Source: Pragia fontium DSM 5563 = ATCC 49100 (GTDB lineage Bacteria > Pseudomonadota > Gammaproteobacteria > Enterobacterales > Enterobacteriaceae). Taken from it: a stretch of DNA of 64,000 nucleotides. The stretch's first letter is position 1, and every line of letters starts with the position of its first letter. This document shows positions 43,444-53,041 of this stretch, in pieces. The stretch is taken from contig NZ_FOLW01000003.1 of assembly GCF_900112475.1 (NCBI RefSeq), forward strand, positions 151,763 to 215,762, written 5' to 3'. The notes under the pieces are model-generated. The model saw nothing but the letters and a program-made list of their open reading frames with translations. It ran no database searches and was not told where the DNA came from. A program made the position numbers and the translations under genes.

Positions 43444-45675
43444 TCAGGCGTTCTCCCGTTCCAACTGTTGCAGCTGTTCTTCACTGATTCCGGCCTGCTG
43501 TAGCAGGGTCGGCATCGAGACCTGCAACTGATGCTGTAATTCGAGAGCGTAATTCAGTGTCTCAGCACTTATCACGCCTTGTTCAACCAGAAACTCTCCC
43601 AGCGCTAAATCGCTGCGTTCATAGCGCAATAGCAGCGAATTCATGGCGGCCATATCAATATCACCCAGAGAGATCAGGATTTCAGCGAACAGCAGCTGAC
43701 GTGGAACGAAGTTTGACCAAATGATCTCTGCCTGTTCCGCCGAGAGCCAACGGCGTTGAACCGCTTTTTGCAGCAGGGAGCGTTCATCATTTTGGCGTTT
43801 ACGGGCATACCAATGGCGTAGGCCGACCACCACTTGACCGCGAGGGGCAATAATATAGCGTACTGGCTTGTCCATTTTACGCCCCAGCGCCGCCAGCGAA
43901 ACCGGATCGATAGGGGATTCGCTAGCCAGTATCAGGGTGCCGTCCTCAATTCGCAGCGGCAATACCGCATAGTGCAGGGCGACAGAGTCTGGCATCAACT
44001 TAATCAGCGCTTCGGGGATCTGCCAGGCATCGATAGATTCGGCACTCACGCCGCTTTGTTCGGCCAATGCGGCAGCCAACTGCTGGGCAGTAATCACTTG
44101 GCGATAGATTAGGGTACCGCCCAGACGCAGACCGGGCATGCGATGAATCAGCGCATCCTGAAGCTGGGTTTGGTTAATGGCACCTTGCTCAATTAAAATT
44201 TGTCCCAGCGGTTTTAACGCGCGGTTATTGCCAGTAACGCTGGGGAAATCGTGGGTGGTTTTATCCCAGGCAACCCGACGCGGATCCCCATGCTGAATCA
44301 CCTGTTTTAGCGCCCGCCAGTTGGCGGTAAAGTTAATCAGGTTGCCCCAGAACAGGCGCAGGATCGATAACAGTCCCTGCTTTAATCCATAATAAACGGT
44401 GACGAAAATCACCCGTTGGAAAATACGATTGATCATTAGCCCTAAGTTGAGCCACAGCAGTGTGGTCAGCCATTGACTACCGCTGAAAATAGACAGGAAC
44501 TGCCAGGCATCAGGCCAAAGGCGCTGATAGATCAGCAGCAATACCAGCTGGATCATCACAATCATGGCGGTGAAGCTAAGAAAGTTACTGATGGCACCTT
44601 TGCGATCGCGCCACAGAAAGTAGTTTAGCGTCAGGCTATTGCTCCATTTATGGGTTTTAAATCCCTGAAAAACAATACCAATAATCCAACGTGATTTTTG
44701 ACGTACTGCGGTGCTAAAGGTATCGGGGAAATATTCACGCACGCAAATAACGTTAGCGGAGCGGGTGCGCTGTAAAAATGCCTTTTTCCGGCTGTCGTAG
44801 TCGTCCGGTATGACTGGAAAACGCACAAAAATCTCGGTCATGCCTTTGGCCTTTAGGCGGAAGCCGATGTCGTAATCTTCAGTTAAGCTTTGTACATCGA
44901 AAGCGATACCGTCACCGTCCGCTAACAGGGCCATGATGGCGCGGCGGCTAAAGCAAGTACCGACTCCGGCGCTGGGAACCTGTCCGGCTATGGCCTCGCG
45001 TACCGGCACATCTTTACCGTGTAGTTCAGCAAATTCATCAATGTATGACATGCTGGTAAAGTGGGTCCATTTCCGTTCGAATGGATAAACCGGTATTTGA
45101 ATTAAGTCCTTACGATCGACCAGATAGTTGAATAAGCGGAGTTCCATCGGTGAGATAACGTCTTCGGCATCGTGCAGAATAAAGCCGGAGAAGGTGAAAT
45201 TAGCGCTACGTTCAAATTGGGTAATGGCATCCAATATATTGTTGAGACAGTCGGCTTTGCTGGTTGGACCCGGGCGAGCACAAATCACTTTATGTACGTT
45301 GGGAAAGCGGACGCAGACTTCATCAACATCGCGTTGGGTATCCGGATCGTTAGGGTAGGTACCGACAAAGATATGGTAGTTTTCGTAGTCTAGGGTAGTG
45401 GCGGCAAGCTCAGCCATATGGCCAATGACCCCGGTTTCATTCCAGGCGGGAACCATAATCGCCAATGCTTTTTCATCAGGCTTATACAGTTCACGATAAT
45501 CCATATGCTTATGGCGGCGATAGACGGTGAAGGCGCGCTTTATACGACGAAACCAGTAAATAATATCAATGAATAAATCATCGATTCCGCTAATCAGCAT
45601 GGCAATGGCCAGTGCAATAGCGATGACTTTCATACCGTAGAGATAGGTTGCGAACGCATCTACCATCCAACTCAT
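43444..45675 (-). CDS. nfrB: Inner-membrane glycosyltransferase NfrB with c-di-GMP-binding (MshEN) domain
   Basis: 743 residues from ATG 45675 (MSWMVDAFA); E. coli NfrB 745. GT2-family catalytic part with AWNETGVIG near 77, HDAED (168-172), TED (265-267) and RQKSRW (325-330), preceded by and followed by membrane helices (about 13-40 and 360-460). The C-terminal 260 residues hold an MshEN-type domain (LGQILIEQGAINQTQLQDAL, then RLGGTLIYR) known to bind c-di-GMP. NfrB makes a polysaccharide exported by NfrA. The upstream 600 bases are very AT-rich. Confidence 0.92.
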   Translation of the reverse strand: MSWMVDAFATYLYGMKVIAIALAIAMLISGIDDLFIDIIYWFRRIKRAFTVYRRHKHMDYRELYKPDEKALAIMVPAWNETGVIGHMAELAATTLDYENYHIFVGTYPNDPDTQRDVDEVCVRFPNVHKVICARPGPTSKADCLNNILDAITQFERSANFTFSGFILHDAEDVISPMELRLFNYLVDRKDLIQIPVYPFERKWTHFTSMSYIDEFAELHGKDVPVREAIAGQVPSAGVGTCFSRRAIMALLADGDGIAFDVQSLTEDYDIGFRLKAKGMTEIFVRFPVIPDDYDSRKKAFLQRTRSANVICVREYFPDTFSTAVRQKSRWIIGIVFQGFKTHKWSNSLTLNYFLWRDRKGAISNFLSFTAMIVMIQLVLLLIYQRLWPDAWQFLSIFSGSQWLTTLLWLNLGLMINRIFQRVIFVTVYYGLKQGLLSILRLFWGNLINFTANWRALKQVIQHGDPRRVAWDKTTHDFPSVTGNNRALKPLGQILIEQGAINQTQLQDALIHRMPGLRLGGTLIYRQVITAQQLAAALAEQSGVSAESIDAWQIPEALIKLMPDSVALHYAVLPLRIEDGTLILASESPIDPVSLAALGRKMDKPVRYIIAPRGQVVVGLRHWYARKRQNDERSLLQKAVQRRWLSAEQAEIIWSNFVPRQLLFAEILISLGDIDMAAMNSLLLRYERSDLALGEFLVEQGVISAETLNYALELQHQLQVSMPTLLQQAGISEEQLQQLERENA

Positions 45676-46321
45676 AGGACACCCCAGCTTAAGCAAGATC
45701 TATGTTAATGGCCTCCTTTTCATTATTAGCATCTAAAAATTACACTATAACTTTATCTAATAGTTGTCATGGGTATTATCTAACAAATATAAGCACAGTG
45801 GAATAATCTAAAAAAGAATGATAGTGCGTTATTTAGACCTTTTTAGTATTACTTTTTGATTTTATTAGAATGTTTTTTTTATATTTTTTTATTTTTGATT
45901 ATGTTGCACTTCGTATCGGGTTAGCTAGTTGGATGTTATCGTTAAATAATAATATTGGTTAAAGAATATTTATATTGAATTTGTCTTTAAAGTTGGTTTT
46001 TTGTACTGGCTTATGGTGGATGTTTTTTTCATTATGGCCATGTCATATATCAAGAATAAAGTGGCCTTGATAGAAAGAAAAACACACGATTAGCACATTG
46101 ATTATTGAGGCGAGGAAAAAGACTGGTATTTTTTATCCTGTTTTTCTGGTTGGTGCAAAATAGAGGAGAAAAAACATCGGGCGTTTATATCTATTTAAAT
46201 GATACTAATTTATAGTTTTTTTATAAGACGATATGAACATTCTACGATATTGCTCATGTCACACAGATTTGTCTTAAACGTTTTGTTATTTTTATCTTTA
46301 CTTTATCGAGTTATAAATAAA
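45676..46321. other. Very AT-rich divergent promoter region (nfrB/mscK)
   Basis: About 650 bases, rich in T and A runs (for example 45850-45900). It contains both promoters. A longer mscK frame starts at 46199, but the residues before 46322 have no site or conservation. AT-rich promoter DNA of this kind is usually H-NS-bound; no operator is named. Confidence 0.55.
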
Positions 46322-49300
46322 ATGACTAAATCAGCTAAGTCGGCCACCTTTGTATTATTTCAGATTCGTCGAATGGGCGCGTTATTCTGCCTTTTTTTCT
46401 TATTTATGGTGCCAGATGTATTAGCACTGAGTAATCAATTTCCGACGCGTGATGAAGTCAGTAATCAGCTTAATATACTGAATAATAACAATAATCTTTC
46501 GCCAGAAGATAAGCTGATCAAAGATGATCTAATGCATACGTTAGAGTATATGGACAAAATTAATGACGTTGCACAAGAACGTTTGGCATTAGAACAACAG
46601 CCAGCACAGATACAAAGTGAAACGAGTAACCTTATTACCTTAAATCAGGCTGATAATCTGTTACCCACACCGGATAAGTTACGGTCACAATCAATTAAGC
46701 AGTTAGAAAGCCTACTTAGTGATATAACTAACCGCTTACAAATAGCTCAGGAAAGTCTTTTTTCTTATAGTAGCCAGCTAGCCTCGTTACAAACATTACC
46801 AGAACGAGCCCAAAGTATTATTCAAGACCTGACTCATCAGCAGGTCGCATTACAAAATCAACTGAGCGATTTGTCTTCTTCAAGTAACGTACGTCCAACT
46901 GAGCGTCTTATGCTGGTTAATCAGCAAAGTTTTTTAGATGTACAGCGGGCTTTAGAATTTAAAAAGTTAGACATTAATACTCAGTTAAGCCGTTTAGTAC
47001 AAATGCGCAATGATTATCTTTCTGTTTATATTAATAAATTACAGAGTACGGTGTTTGAGTTGCAAGCAGAGTTAAATACTAAGCGGCTTAATTTATCAAA
47101 AAGTATTATTGAAGATGAGCACCTTGCCGGAGACGTTAAGCAACATCCATTAATTAACCAAGAGCTTGAGGCGATCGATCGGATTGGCCAACGTCTCAAT
47201 ACCGTAACAAATGATACTAATCGTTTAGTTGAGGAAAACATCAGGGTTAGAGGTGGGCTGAATAATGTTCAGGAAGTTCAGCGTAATCTTAATATACAGA
47301 TCAATATGTTTCGGGGAACGCTATTACTTTCCCGCCTTCTGTATCAGCAACAGAAAAATTTCCAGTCTGAGGTACTGGTGCAGGATTTACATATTGATAA
47401 TATCCGTATTGAAAAGTTTAACATTAGCCAAAATATCAATACGCTGTTTGACTCTGAGAAATACGTTAATAACTTACTTGTCAGCCAAAGTGCAGAGCAG
47501 CAATCCAGTGAACTGCGAGAGACATTAAATAAGATTGTTATGGTTCGACTGGAGTTATTGGAGCAGTTGAATGAGCAATTAGGCAATCAGCTCACGCAGT
47601 CAATCAAGCTGCAGATTAATCAACAACAGTTAATTGAAATTAATACCGCGATTTGGCGTACGCTGACTCAACAGATCTTTTGGGTCAGCAGTAATAAGCC
47701 CATGAATTTATCTTGGCTGACTGACTTTCCTGCCGCCGCTAAACAGCAATTAAAAACGACTGATTTATCAATATCGTCTGATGCCTTGATGCAAGGTGTG
47801 AAAAATTCAATTGGTTATTTATTGTTAATACTCTTTGGCATCGGAGTTATTTATTGGCGGATGCGCAGTATTAATCGGTCTCTTGCTCGGTTATCGGCAG
47901 AAGTTGGTCACTTTCAGGATAACCAGATAAATACCCCCAAAGCAATTTATCTCACGTTAATCAAAGCGCTTCCCGGAGCGTTAATGATTTTAGCCGTGGG
48001 TTTAGTGTGTTTAAAATCAAACAGCAGTATTAGCCATTTTTGCTGGCGTTTGTCCCTTGAACTTGCGCTGTTTTGGTTTGTTTGCGCCTTTATTTGGCAT
48101 AGCCTTTCGCCGAAAGGTATTGTTGAGCATCATTTTGCTTTTCCGGCACAGCACTGTATTCAATATCGGCGTCAGACGTTATGGTTGAGCCTGACGATTT
48201 TACCTTTTATTTTTTGGTCAGTATTAGGCGAGCAAAATCCGCTGTGGTTAATGGATGATGTTATTGGTCAGGCGATCATTCTCTTTATCTTGATTTTACT
48301 CTGCGTCCAAATTTTCCCGGTGTGTCGGCGCTATTTACAACAGGGTCATTCACTTACCATTCGCCTATCGGTGGTCGGTATTGTTGCCGTTGTGCCGTTA
48401 ATTTTCATTGTTTTGATGGTGTTGGGGTATTTTTATACCACATTACGCTTAGCGAGCCGCTGGATTGATAGCCTTTATTTATTGATTGCATGGAACTATA
48501 TCTTTTTAACCACCCTGTGTGTGCTAAGAGTTGCCGCTCAAAAATTGGCCCATCGCAGAGCAGTGGTACGTCGTCAGGATTTAACACAAGAGGAAAATGG
48601 GGATGATGACCCAACACCGATAGAAGAGCCTCAGTTAGCCATGGAGCAAATTAACCATCAGTCTCTGCGCATTATTAACATGGTTTTCTTTTTGATTTTT
48701 GCGGTTCTTTTCTATTGGATTTGGTCCGATCTCATTGTCGATCTTTCTTACTTATACGGTATTACCCTTTGGAATTATGATGCCGTCGTTTCTGGTAATG
48801 CGATGTTGCAATCGGTGACGTTGGGCAGTTTATTAGTCTGTCTGGCGATATTAGTCGTGAGCTACATTATGATGCGTAACTTACCGGGATTATTAGAAGT
48901 TTCGGTATTGTCCCGACTGCAATTAAGACCGGGTACTTCTTATGCAATTACCGCGGTTTTAACCTATTTGATTGCAGTGATTGGCATCATGATTGCATTA
49001 GGCAGATTGGGTATTTCGTGGGATAAGCTACAGTGGTTAGCGGCAGCGCTCTCCGTCGGTTTAGGCTTTGGTCTACAGGAAATTCTGGCTAATTTTGTTT
49101 CAGGCCTGATTATTTTATTTGAAAGGCCAATACGTATCGGGGATACGATAACGATTGGTACCTATTCTGGTAAAGTCAGTAAGATTCATATCCGTGCCAC
49201 GACGATTATCGATTTTGACCGTAAGGAAGTGATTATTCCGAATAAATCGTTTGTAACTGAAAGATTGATTAACTGGACGCTGTCAGACACGGTAACGCGC

Positions 49301-49630
49301 GTTTCAATTAAGCTGGGTGTGGCATACGGCTCTGATTTAGATAAGGTAAAATCCGTTTTATTACAAGCGATGAAAATGAATCCGCACGTATTGCCAGAGC
49401 CGGAGCCGCAGGTACTGTTCCTCAACTTTGGTGATAGCACGCTCGATCATGAGCTGCGTTTTTATGTGGGTGAATTGAAATATCGGACTCGTACGGTTGA
49501 TGAGCTAAATCGCACGATTGATGCTTTGTGCAGAGAGAATAATATTGATATTGCATTCAATCAGTTAGAAGTTCATTTGCACCAACCGCAGGATATTGAA
49601 GCTGATAATTCAGCATCTGGGCGTCAATAG
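46322..49630 (+). CDS. mscK: Mechanosensitive channel MscK (KefA-like)
   Basis: 1102 residues from ATG 46322; starts at 46199 (1143 residues) or 46258 are possible. E. coli MscK has 1120. Signal peptide (about 12-38), a large periplasmic coiled-coil domain (about 40-500: FPTRDEVSNQLNILNNNNNLS and similar), eleven membrane helices from about 500, and the C-terminal MscS domain (GLGFGLQEILANFVSGLIIL, FERPIRIGDTITIG, DFDRKEVIIPNK). It releases solutes and K+ on membrane tension. Codon use and composition are AT-richer than the core genes nearby. Strong stem-loop follows the stop. Confidence 0.88.
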   Translation: MTKSAKSATFVLFQIRRMGALFCLFFLFMVPDVLALSNQFPTRDEVSNQLNILNNNNNLSPEDKLIKDDLMHTLEYMDKINDVAQERLALEQQPAQIQSETSNLITLNQADNLLPTPDKLRSQSIKQLESLLSDITNRLQIAQESLFSYSSQLASLQTLPERAQSIIQDLTHQQVALQNQLSDLSSSSNVRPTERLMLVNQQSFLDVQRALEFKKLDINTQLSRLVQMRNDYLSVYINKLQSTVFELQAELNTKRLNLSKSIIEDEHLAGDVKQHPLINQELEAIDRIGQRLNTVTNDTNRLVEENIRVRGGLNNVQEVQRNLNIQINMFRGTLLLSRLLYQQQKNFQSEVLVQDLHIDNIRIEKFNISQNINTLFDSEKYVNNLLVSQSAEQQSSELRETLNKIVMVRLELLEQLNEQLGNQLTQSIKLQINQQQLIEINTAIWRTLTQQIFWVSSNKPMNLSWLTDFPAAAKQQLKTTDLSISSDALMQGVKNSIGYLLLILFGIGVIYWRMRSINRSLARLSAEVGHFQDNQINTPKAIYLTLIKALPGALMILAVGLVCLKSNSSISHFCWRLSLELALFWFVCAFIWHSLSPKGIVEHHFAFPAQHCIQYRRQTLWLSLTILPFIFWSVLGEQNPLWLMDDVIGQAIILFILILLCVQIFPVCRRYLQQGHSLTIRLSVVGIVAVVPLIFIVLMVLGYFYTTLRLASRWIDSLYLLIAWNYIFLTTLCVLRVAAQKLAHRRAVVRRQDLTQEENGDDDPTPIEEPQLAMEQINHQSLRIINMVFFLIFAVLFYWIWSDLIVDLSYLYGITLWNYDAVVSGNAMLQSVTLGSLLVCLAILVVSYIMMRNLPGLLEVSVLSRLQLRPGTSYAITAVLTYLIAVIGIMIALGRLGISWDKLQWLAAALSVGLGFGLQEILANFVSGLIILFERPIRIGDTITIGTYSGKVSKIHIRATTIIDFDRKEVIIPNKSFVTERLINWTLSDTVTRVSIKLGVAYGSDLDKVKSVLLQAMKMNPHVLPEPEPQVLFLNFGDSTLDHELRFYVGELKYRTRTVDELNRTIDALCRENNIDIAFNQLEVHLHQPQDIEADNSASGRQ

Positions 49631-49683
49631 GAGTAGGGCTTAAGCGGGTTGTAAACCGGGTGATAAGTCTTATTGTGAACAAT

Positions 49684-49704
49684 TAGCCCGCTGATAGCGG
49701 GCTA
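49684..49704. terminator. Terminator between mscK and the porin gene
   Basis: TAGCCCGCT-gat-AGCGGGCTA: a perfect 9-bp stem with a 3-base loop in the gap between the convergent genes. Stop codons of mscK (49630) and the porin (49742) are 54 and 38 bases away. Few T residues follow, so strength is moderate. Confidence 0.65.
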
Positions 49705-49741
49705 AACGATGGTGATGTGTTGTAGGTCTATTTACTCAGTA

Positions 49742-50833
49742 TTAGAACTGATAAATAATTGCCAGTGAGACGATATCATCGGTCGAAATTTCGGCGTCTT
49801 TGGTAAAGGCGCTGTTATCCAACATATTGATTTTGTAATCGACTTTGGCCGTGATGTTTTTGTTAAAGTGGTAGTTAGCACCCACATCAATGTAGTTTGC
49901 TAATGCTTCACTGCTATAGGTTTTGCTGCCGATCTCATGTCCGAGATTTTTACCTTTAGAGTAGACCCAGGCTAAAGAGGGTTGCAGGCCGGATTCAAAC
50001 TGGTACTGCGCCACTAACTCTACGTTTTGAGTCTTATTAGTAACGCGATCGTCACCGCCATAGAGATTCATATTATAGGTTTGGGCGTAGAGTGCGGCTA
50101 AATAGAGATTGTTTTCATCATATTTGAGGCCGGTACTTAGCGCATTGGCACGGTCGCCGTTGCCATCTTCCTTTTGTTTGTTGGTGCGTTCGGATGAACT
50201 ATAGGCGGCACCTAAAGAGAGTCCCATACCTAAGTCGTAGGTGGTCGACATACCCCAGCCGTTACCGTTACGTTCGCTTTTATTGCGATCGTTGGCGTCG
50301 TTACGCCCCTGATATTGAACCGCAAAATCCAGCCCATCAATCAGGTTAAAGAAGTTCTTGTTGCGATAAGTCGCCAGATTACCGGCGCGTTGAGTCATAA
50401 AGACATCGGTTTGTTGATAGGAGTCACCGCCGAATTCCGGTAGAACGTCGGTCCAACCGCCAACGTCATACAGAATGCCGTTATTACGGCCATAGTCAAA
50501 GGAGCCCGCATCGCCAACTTTAAGACCGGCATAGGCATAACGGGTTTTTGAACCGTTATCACCATCGTCTTCAGAAGCGCTGGCGGTCAGTTCTGCCTGA
50601 TAAAAACCATAACCGGTAATTTGATCATTAACTTGAGTTTCACCCATAAGGCCGAAACGGACAAAGCTATTATCGCCATCTTCGCTCTTATCATCGGAAA
50701 TGTAGTGATTCCCTTCAATTTGACCGGAAAGATCTAACTTATTACCATTTTTGTTATACAGTTCAGCCGCATTTACCGCACCCGTCACCATTATCGCGGG
50801 TAGTAATCCTACCAGCAGTGTGTAGTTTTTCAT
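49742..50833 (-). CDS. General (OmpC/OmpF-family) outer-membrane porin
   Basis: 363 residues from ATG 50833, with AAGGAC ten bases ahead; a start seven residues upstream is not used. Signal peptide of 22 residues (ending VNA, mature AELYNKNGNKLDL). Trimeric 16-strand barrel: FGLMGETQVND, the loop-3 signature PEFGGD at about 137, and C-terminal Phe. Many Asp/Asn/Lys-rich loops (for example NGDRANALSTGLKYD). Lets small solutes through the outer membrane. A near-consensus Fur box lies 135 bases upstream. Confidence 0.92.
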   Translation of the reverse strand: MKNYTLLVGLLPAIMVTGAVNAAELYNKNGNKLDLSGQIEGNHYISDDKSEDGDNSFVRFGLMGETQVNDQITGYGFYQAELTASASEDDGDNGSKTRYAYAGLKVGDAGSFDYGRNNGILYDVGGWTDVLPEFGGDSYQQTDVFMTQRAGNLATYRNKNFFNLIDGLDFAVQYQGRNDANDRNKSERNGNGWGMSTTYDLGMGLSLGAAYSSSERTNKQKEDGNGDRANALSTGLKYDENNLYLAALYAQTYNMNLYGGDDRVTNKTQNVELVAQYQFESGLQPSLAWVYSKGKNLGHEIGSKTYSSEALANYIDVGANYHFNKNITAKVDYKINMLDNSAFTKDAEISTDDIVSLAIIYQF

Positions 50834-50967
50834 TGTTTGTTGTCCTTGATGCACTGGTTTTTATTTGTTGTTGTGACTCAGGACTGAATCAGCCATTAAA
50901 GTAACAGTTTCAGCCCTGACACTGCGTTTTATTGAAGCAAACAATGATTAAATAAACAATATTAAAT

Positions 50968-50986
50968 GATAATTATTTTCATTATC
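50968..50986. promoter_or_regulatory. Fur-binding box upstream of the porin gene
   Basis: GATAATTATTTTCATTATC matches the 19-base Fur consensus at sixteen positions. It lies 135-153 bases upstream of the porin start and about 250 bases downstream of the immunity gene. It may act on the porin or on a small transcript from this AT-rich region. Confidence 0.7.
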
Positions 50987-51175
50987 GTTTGTGGGTGAGG
51001 ATAGGGTTATATGTGATAATTACACAGGGTGACAGCAAGTTGGCATTGAAAATGTGGGAGTATGAAAATTCAGAATAAGTAGCTGGTAATTAGTTGTTTT
51101 ATTATCGAGTTGGATGATCAAGCTTTAACCTTTAATACCTTGGAATACACTGAGTTATTGATAGATTCTAAATAG

Positions 51176-51231
51176 TAGGTCGGTTCTTATGTAGAGAAAT
51201 TGGTAAATGAACCTCTTCGAAAACCGACCTA
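51176..51231. repeat. Inverted repeat just after the immunity gene
   Basis: TAGGTCGGTT at 51176-51185 pairs with AACCGACCTA at 51222-51231 (10-bp perfect stem) around a 36-base loop. On the minus strand it starts 5 bases after the immunity gene stop and could act as its terminator, but the loop is long and no T-run follows. Confidence 0.5.
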
Positions 51232-51236
51232 TAGAA

Positions 51237-51497
51237 TTATTGTGTATCCTTAAAGCTGGCTAATCCTTGAGATGAACGCCATTGTTTTACAATCTCAATA
51301 ATTCTCTGAGGGGTGCTATCTTCTTCATGCACTGGGTAATAGATCAAATCAGAACCATCGGGGTGGTTTGTTACTTCGATAAAGTGTTCTAACCATAAAT
51401 CTTGTTGTTGTTCCGTACCTAAATCGTTACATAATGCGTTAATCAACTCCAAAAACTCAGCTTCTGTATATTCGTTTAATCGGCTACGTAGAATCAT
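51237..51497 (-). CDS. Colicin E9/E2-type DNase immunity protein (Im family)
   Basis: 86 residues, the size of Im2/Im7/Im8/Im9. The four-helix Im fold is recognisable: NEYTEAEFLELINALCND at 8-25, WLEHFIEVTNHPDGSD at 35-50, and the conserved toxin-binding motif SDLIYYP with Asp50, Tyr53 and Tyr54, then IIEIVKQWRSSQGLASFK. Binds and inhibits the cognate DNase made by the gene just upstream. Its start lies two bases after the toxin stop, so the pair is co-translated. Specificity (helix II) cannot be read from sequence alone. Confidence 0.95.
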   Translation of the reverse strand: MILRSRLNEYTEAEFLELINALCNDLGTEQQQDLWLEHFIEVTNHPDGSDLIYYPVHEEDSTPQRIIEIVKQWRSSQGLASFKDTQ

Positions 51498-51499
51498 TA

Positions 51500-53041
51500 T
51501 TAATTATCCCTGTGTATATCAATATGTCTTTTAGGTGTGACGACATTTAGATTTTCAACATCATAAACGTTTCCACCGTGCTGTATTTGGTGTTTATGGT
51601 GTAATTCAAAAGAGCGGCGGCCACCAACAGTATCTCTATATCTAGCTCTTGGCGCTCTACCATTAGCCATTTTTTTACGATTTGAAGGAATGAATTGAGA
51701 AGATAATTCTGCATCTTTTGAAACCTCTATCCAGAATGCTTCCCTAAATTGGTCAAAATTTGTAAATTCTCTTCCTCTAAGTTTATCCGCGATTTGAGCT
51801 GGAACAGGGCAACCTAAACCTGCTCCCGCATCCCTTAACCAAGTACCAAAGATGGTTTCACCCTGACCAATGACAACACCAGATTCATTGCGTGGACTAT
51901 CCAGCATAATATAGATAGGTGGCATACCTGAATCAGCAGGGAAAACCAAAATATAATCGTTAAAGTTTTTCTTTTCAGGTATTGGCGAGGTTGTCGAATG
52001 ATCCCCTGGAGTTTCTGGTAGTGGATTAACCAGAATAGATAGCGGAGCAGAATAACCTGAATGATTGCCAGTATGATTAATGGGGCTATACTCTGGTTCT
52101 GCTGGTGTCCAGATAATACTCGGGCCACTCTGACCTTCAGGAATATATCGCCGTATGCCGTTAGAACTATCCAGCCTCATCTTAATAACTGGAACTTGGT
52201 CTAATTCTGAATTAGCTGGTGTGTGGTATCCCTCAATTACTGGTTGATTTGTTTGTATATTCACTCGAGCCTGAAAGCGGACCCGTGTTGTAGCCGTTCC
52301 ACCTGTCGTTGCCAAATAATCTAATTTATCACGGGCAATATAATCGGCCAATCCATCACGATGACTACCTTGACTGATTTCTGGAGAATAAAATAAGCCA
52401 ATTAATAATATGGAGATCGGATTAGATACCATCCAGCGTCCGGCAATAGATGTTCCAGCACTGTGTTGTAAAACTCTTATACCGGTCTGTGAGGCTATCA
52501 GCGCACCCACTGAAGTTATTTGAGGTGATGGTGAAGGCTCACAACGATAACCGCACTCAATGTCAGTTCCCTGAAATAATGAAACCTCACCAAAATTCTC
52601 TACTGGTTCTTGCTCTTGACCAGCATCAGTACAACCGTCGCTAAGCAAACAGGATTTGGCAAAAACAGTCTCAACAGACGGAGAGTTATCGGTATATGAT
52701 AATTCAGCTAGGGAAGGTGGATTACTCTGTGTGAATGATTGTTGGTTAGTTATTGTGCTCTCTTTACCTGAGTCTTGATGTTCACAAAACCAAGTAGATT
52801 GGGCGATTACCCAATGATCGGAGCACCGGCATAATACTTTGTCTCCGAAAGCGACCATTGGACGATCATCAATTATGCTGGTTGCTGTACCGAGCATAGG
52901 AAATGAATTTTTACACTCATTGCACCAAGCTAAATCGCCGTCTCTGGCGAGAGGATGAGAGCCTTCAAATAAGGTGCTGGAAGCGTGAATTATGGTTCCC
53001 TTCGTTGTTTTATTGCCTAAACAGGCTAACATTCTGGGCAT
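51500..53041 (-). CDS. PAAR-pyocin-S-colicin DNase chimera (probable T6SS effector)
   Basis: 513 residues. Residues about 9-75 form a PAAR domain (GNKTTKGTII, GSHPLARDGD, VAFGDKVLCRC), the spike-tip domain of type VI secretion. Residues about 185-345 look like the pyocin S-type domain (GTSIAGRWMVSNPISILLIG, VRFQARVNIQTNQP). Residues 399-513 are a colicin E9/E2-type HNH DNase: WLRDAGAGLGCPVPAQIADKL, then ELHHKHQI and TPKRHIDIH. His481, His482, His506 and His510 occupy the positions of the metal-binding and catalytic His of ColE9 (His102, 103, 127, 131). It has no colicin translocation/receptor part (no TonB box). AAGGAC precedes the start. The gene and its immunity gene are AT-richer than their neighbours. 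Confidence 0.93.
   Translation of the reverse strand: MPRMLACLGNKTTKGTIIHASSTLFEGSHPLARDGDLAWCNECKNSFPMLGTATSIIDDRPMVAFGDKVLCRCSDHWVIAQSTWFCEHQDSGKESTITNQQSFTQSNPPSLAELSYTDNSPSVETVFAKSCLLSDGCTDAGQEQEPVENFGEVSLFQGTDIECGYRCEPSPSPQITSVGALIASQTGIRVLQHSAGTSIAGRWMVSNPISILLIGLFYSPEISQGSHRDGLADYIARDKLDYLATTGGTATTRVRFQARVNIQTNQPVIEGYHTPANSELDQVPVIKMRLDSSNGIRRYIPEGQSGPSIIWTPAEPEYSPINHTGNHSGYSAPLSILVNPLPETPGDHSTTSPIPEKKNFNDYILVFPADSGMPPIYIMLDSPRNESGVVIGQGETIFGTWLRDAGAGLGCPVPAQIADKLRGREFTNFDQFREAFWIEVSKDAELSSQFIPSNRKKMANGRAPRARYRDTVGGRRSFELHHKHQIQHGGNVYDVENLNVVTPKRHIDIHRDN

Larger units (their letters stand above)
50834..51236. other. Promoter region of the porin gene
   Basis: About 400 AT-rich bases with the porin promoter on the left. 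It contains a Fur box (50968-50986) and, on the right, an inverted repeat that ends next to the immunity gene (51176-51231). Confidence 0.6.
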
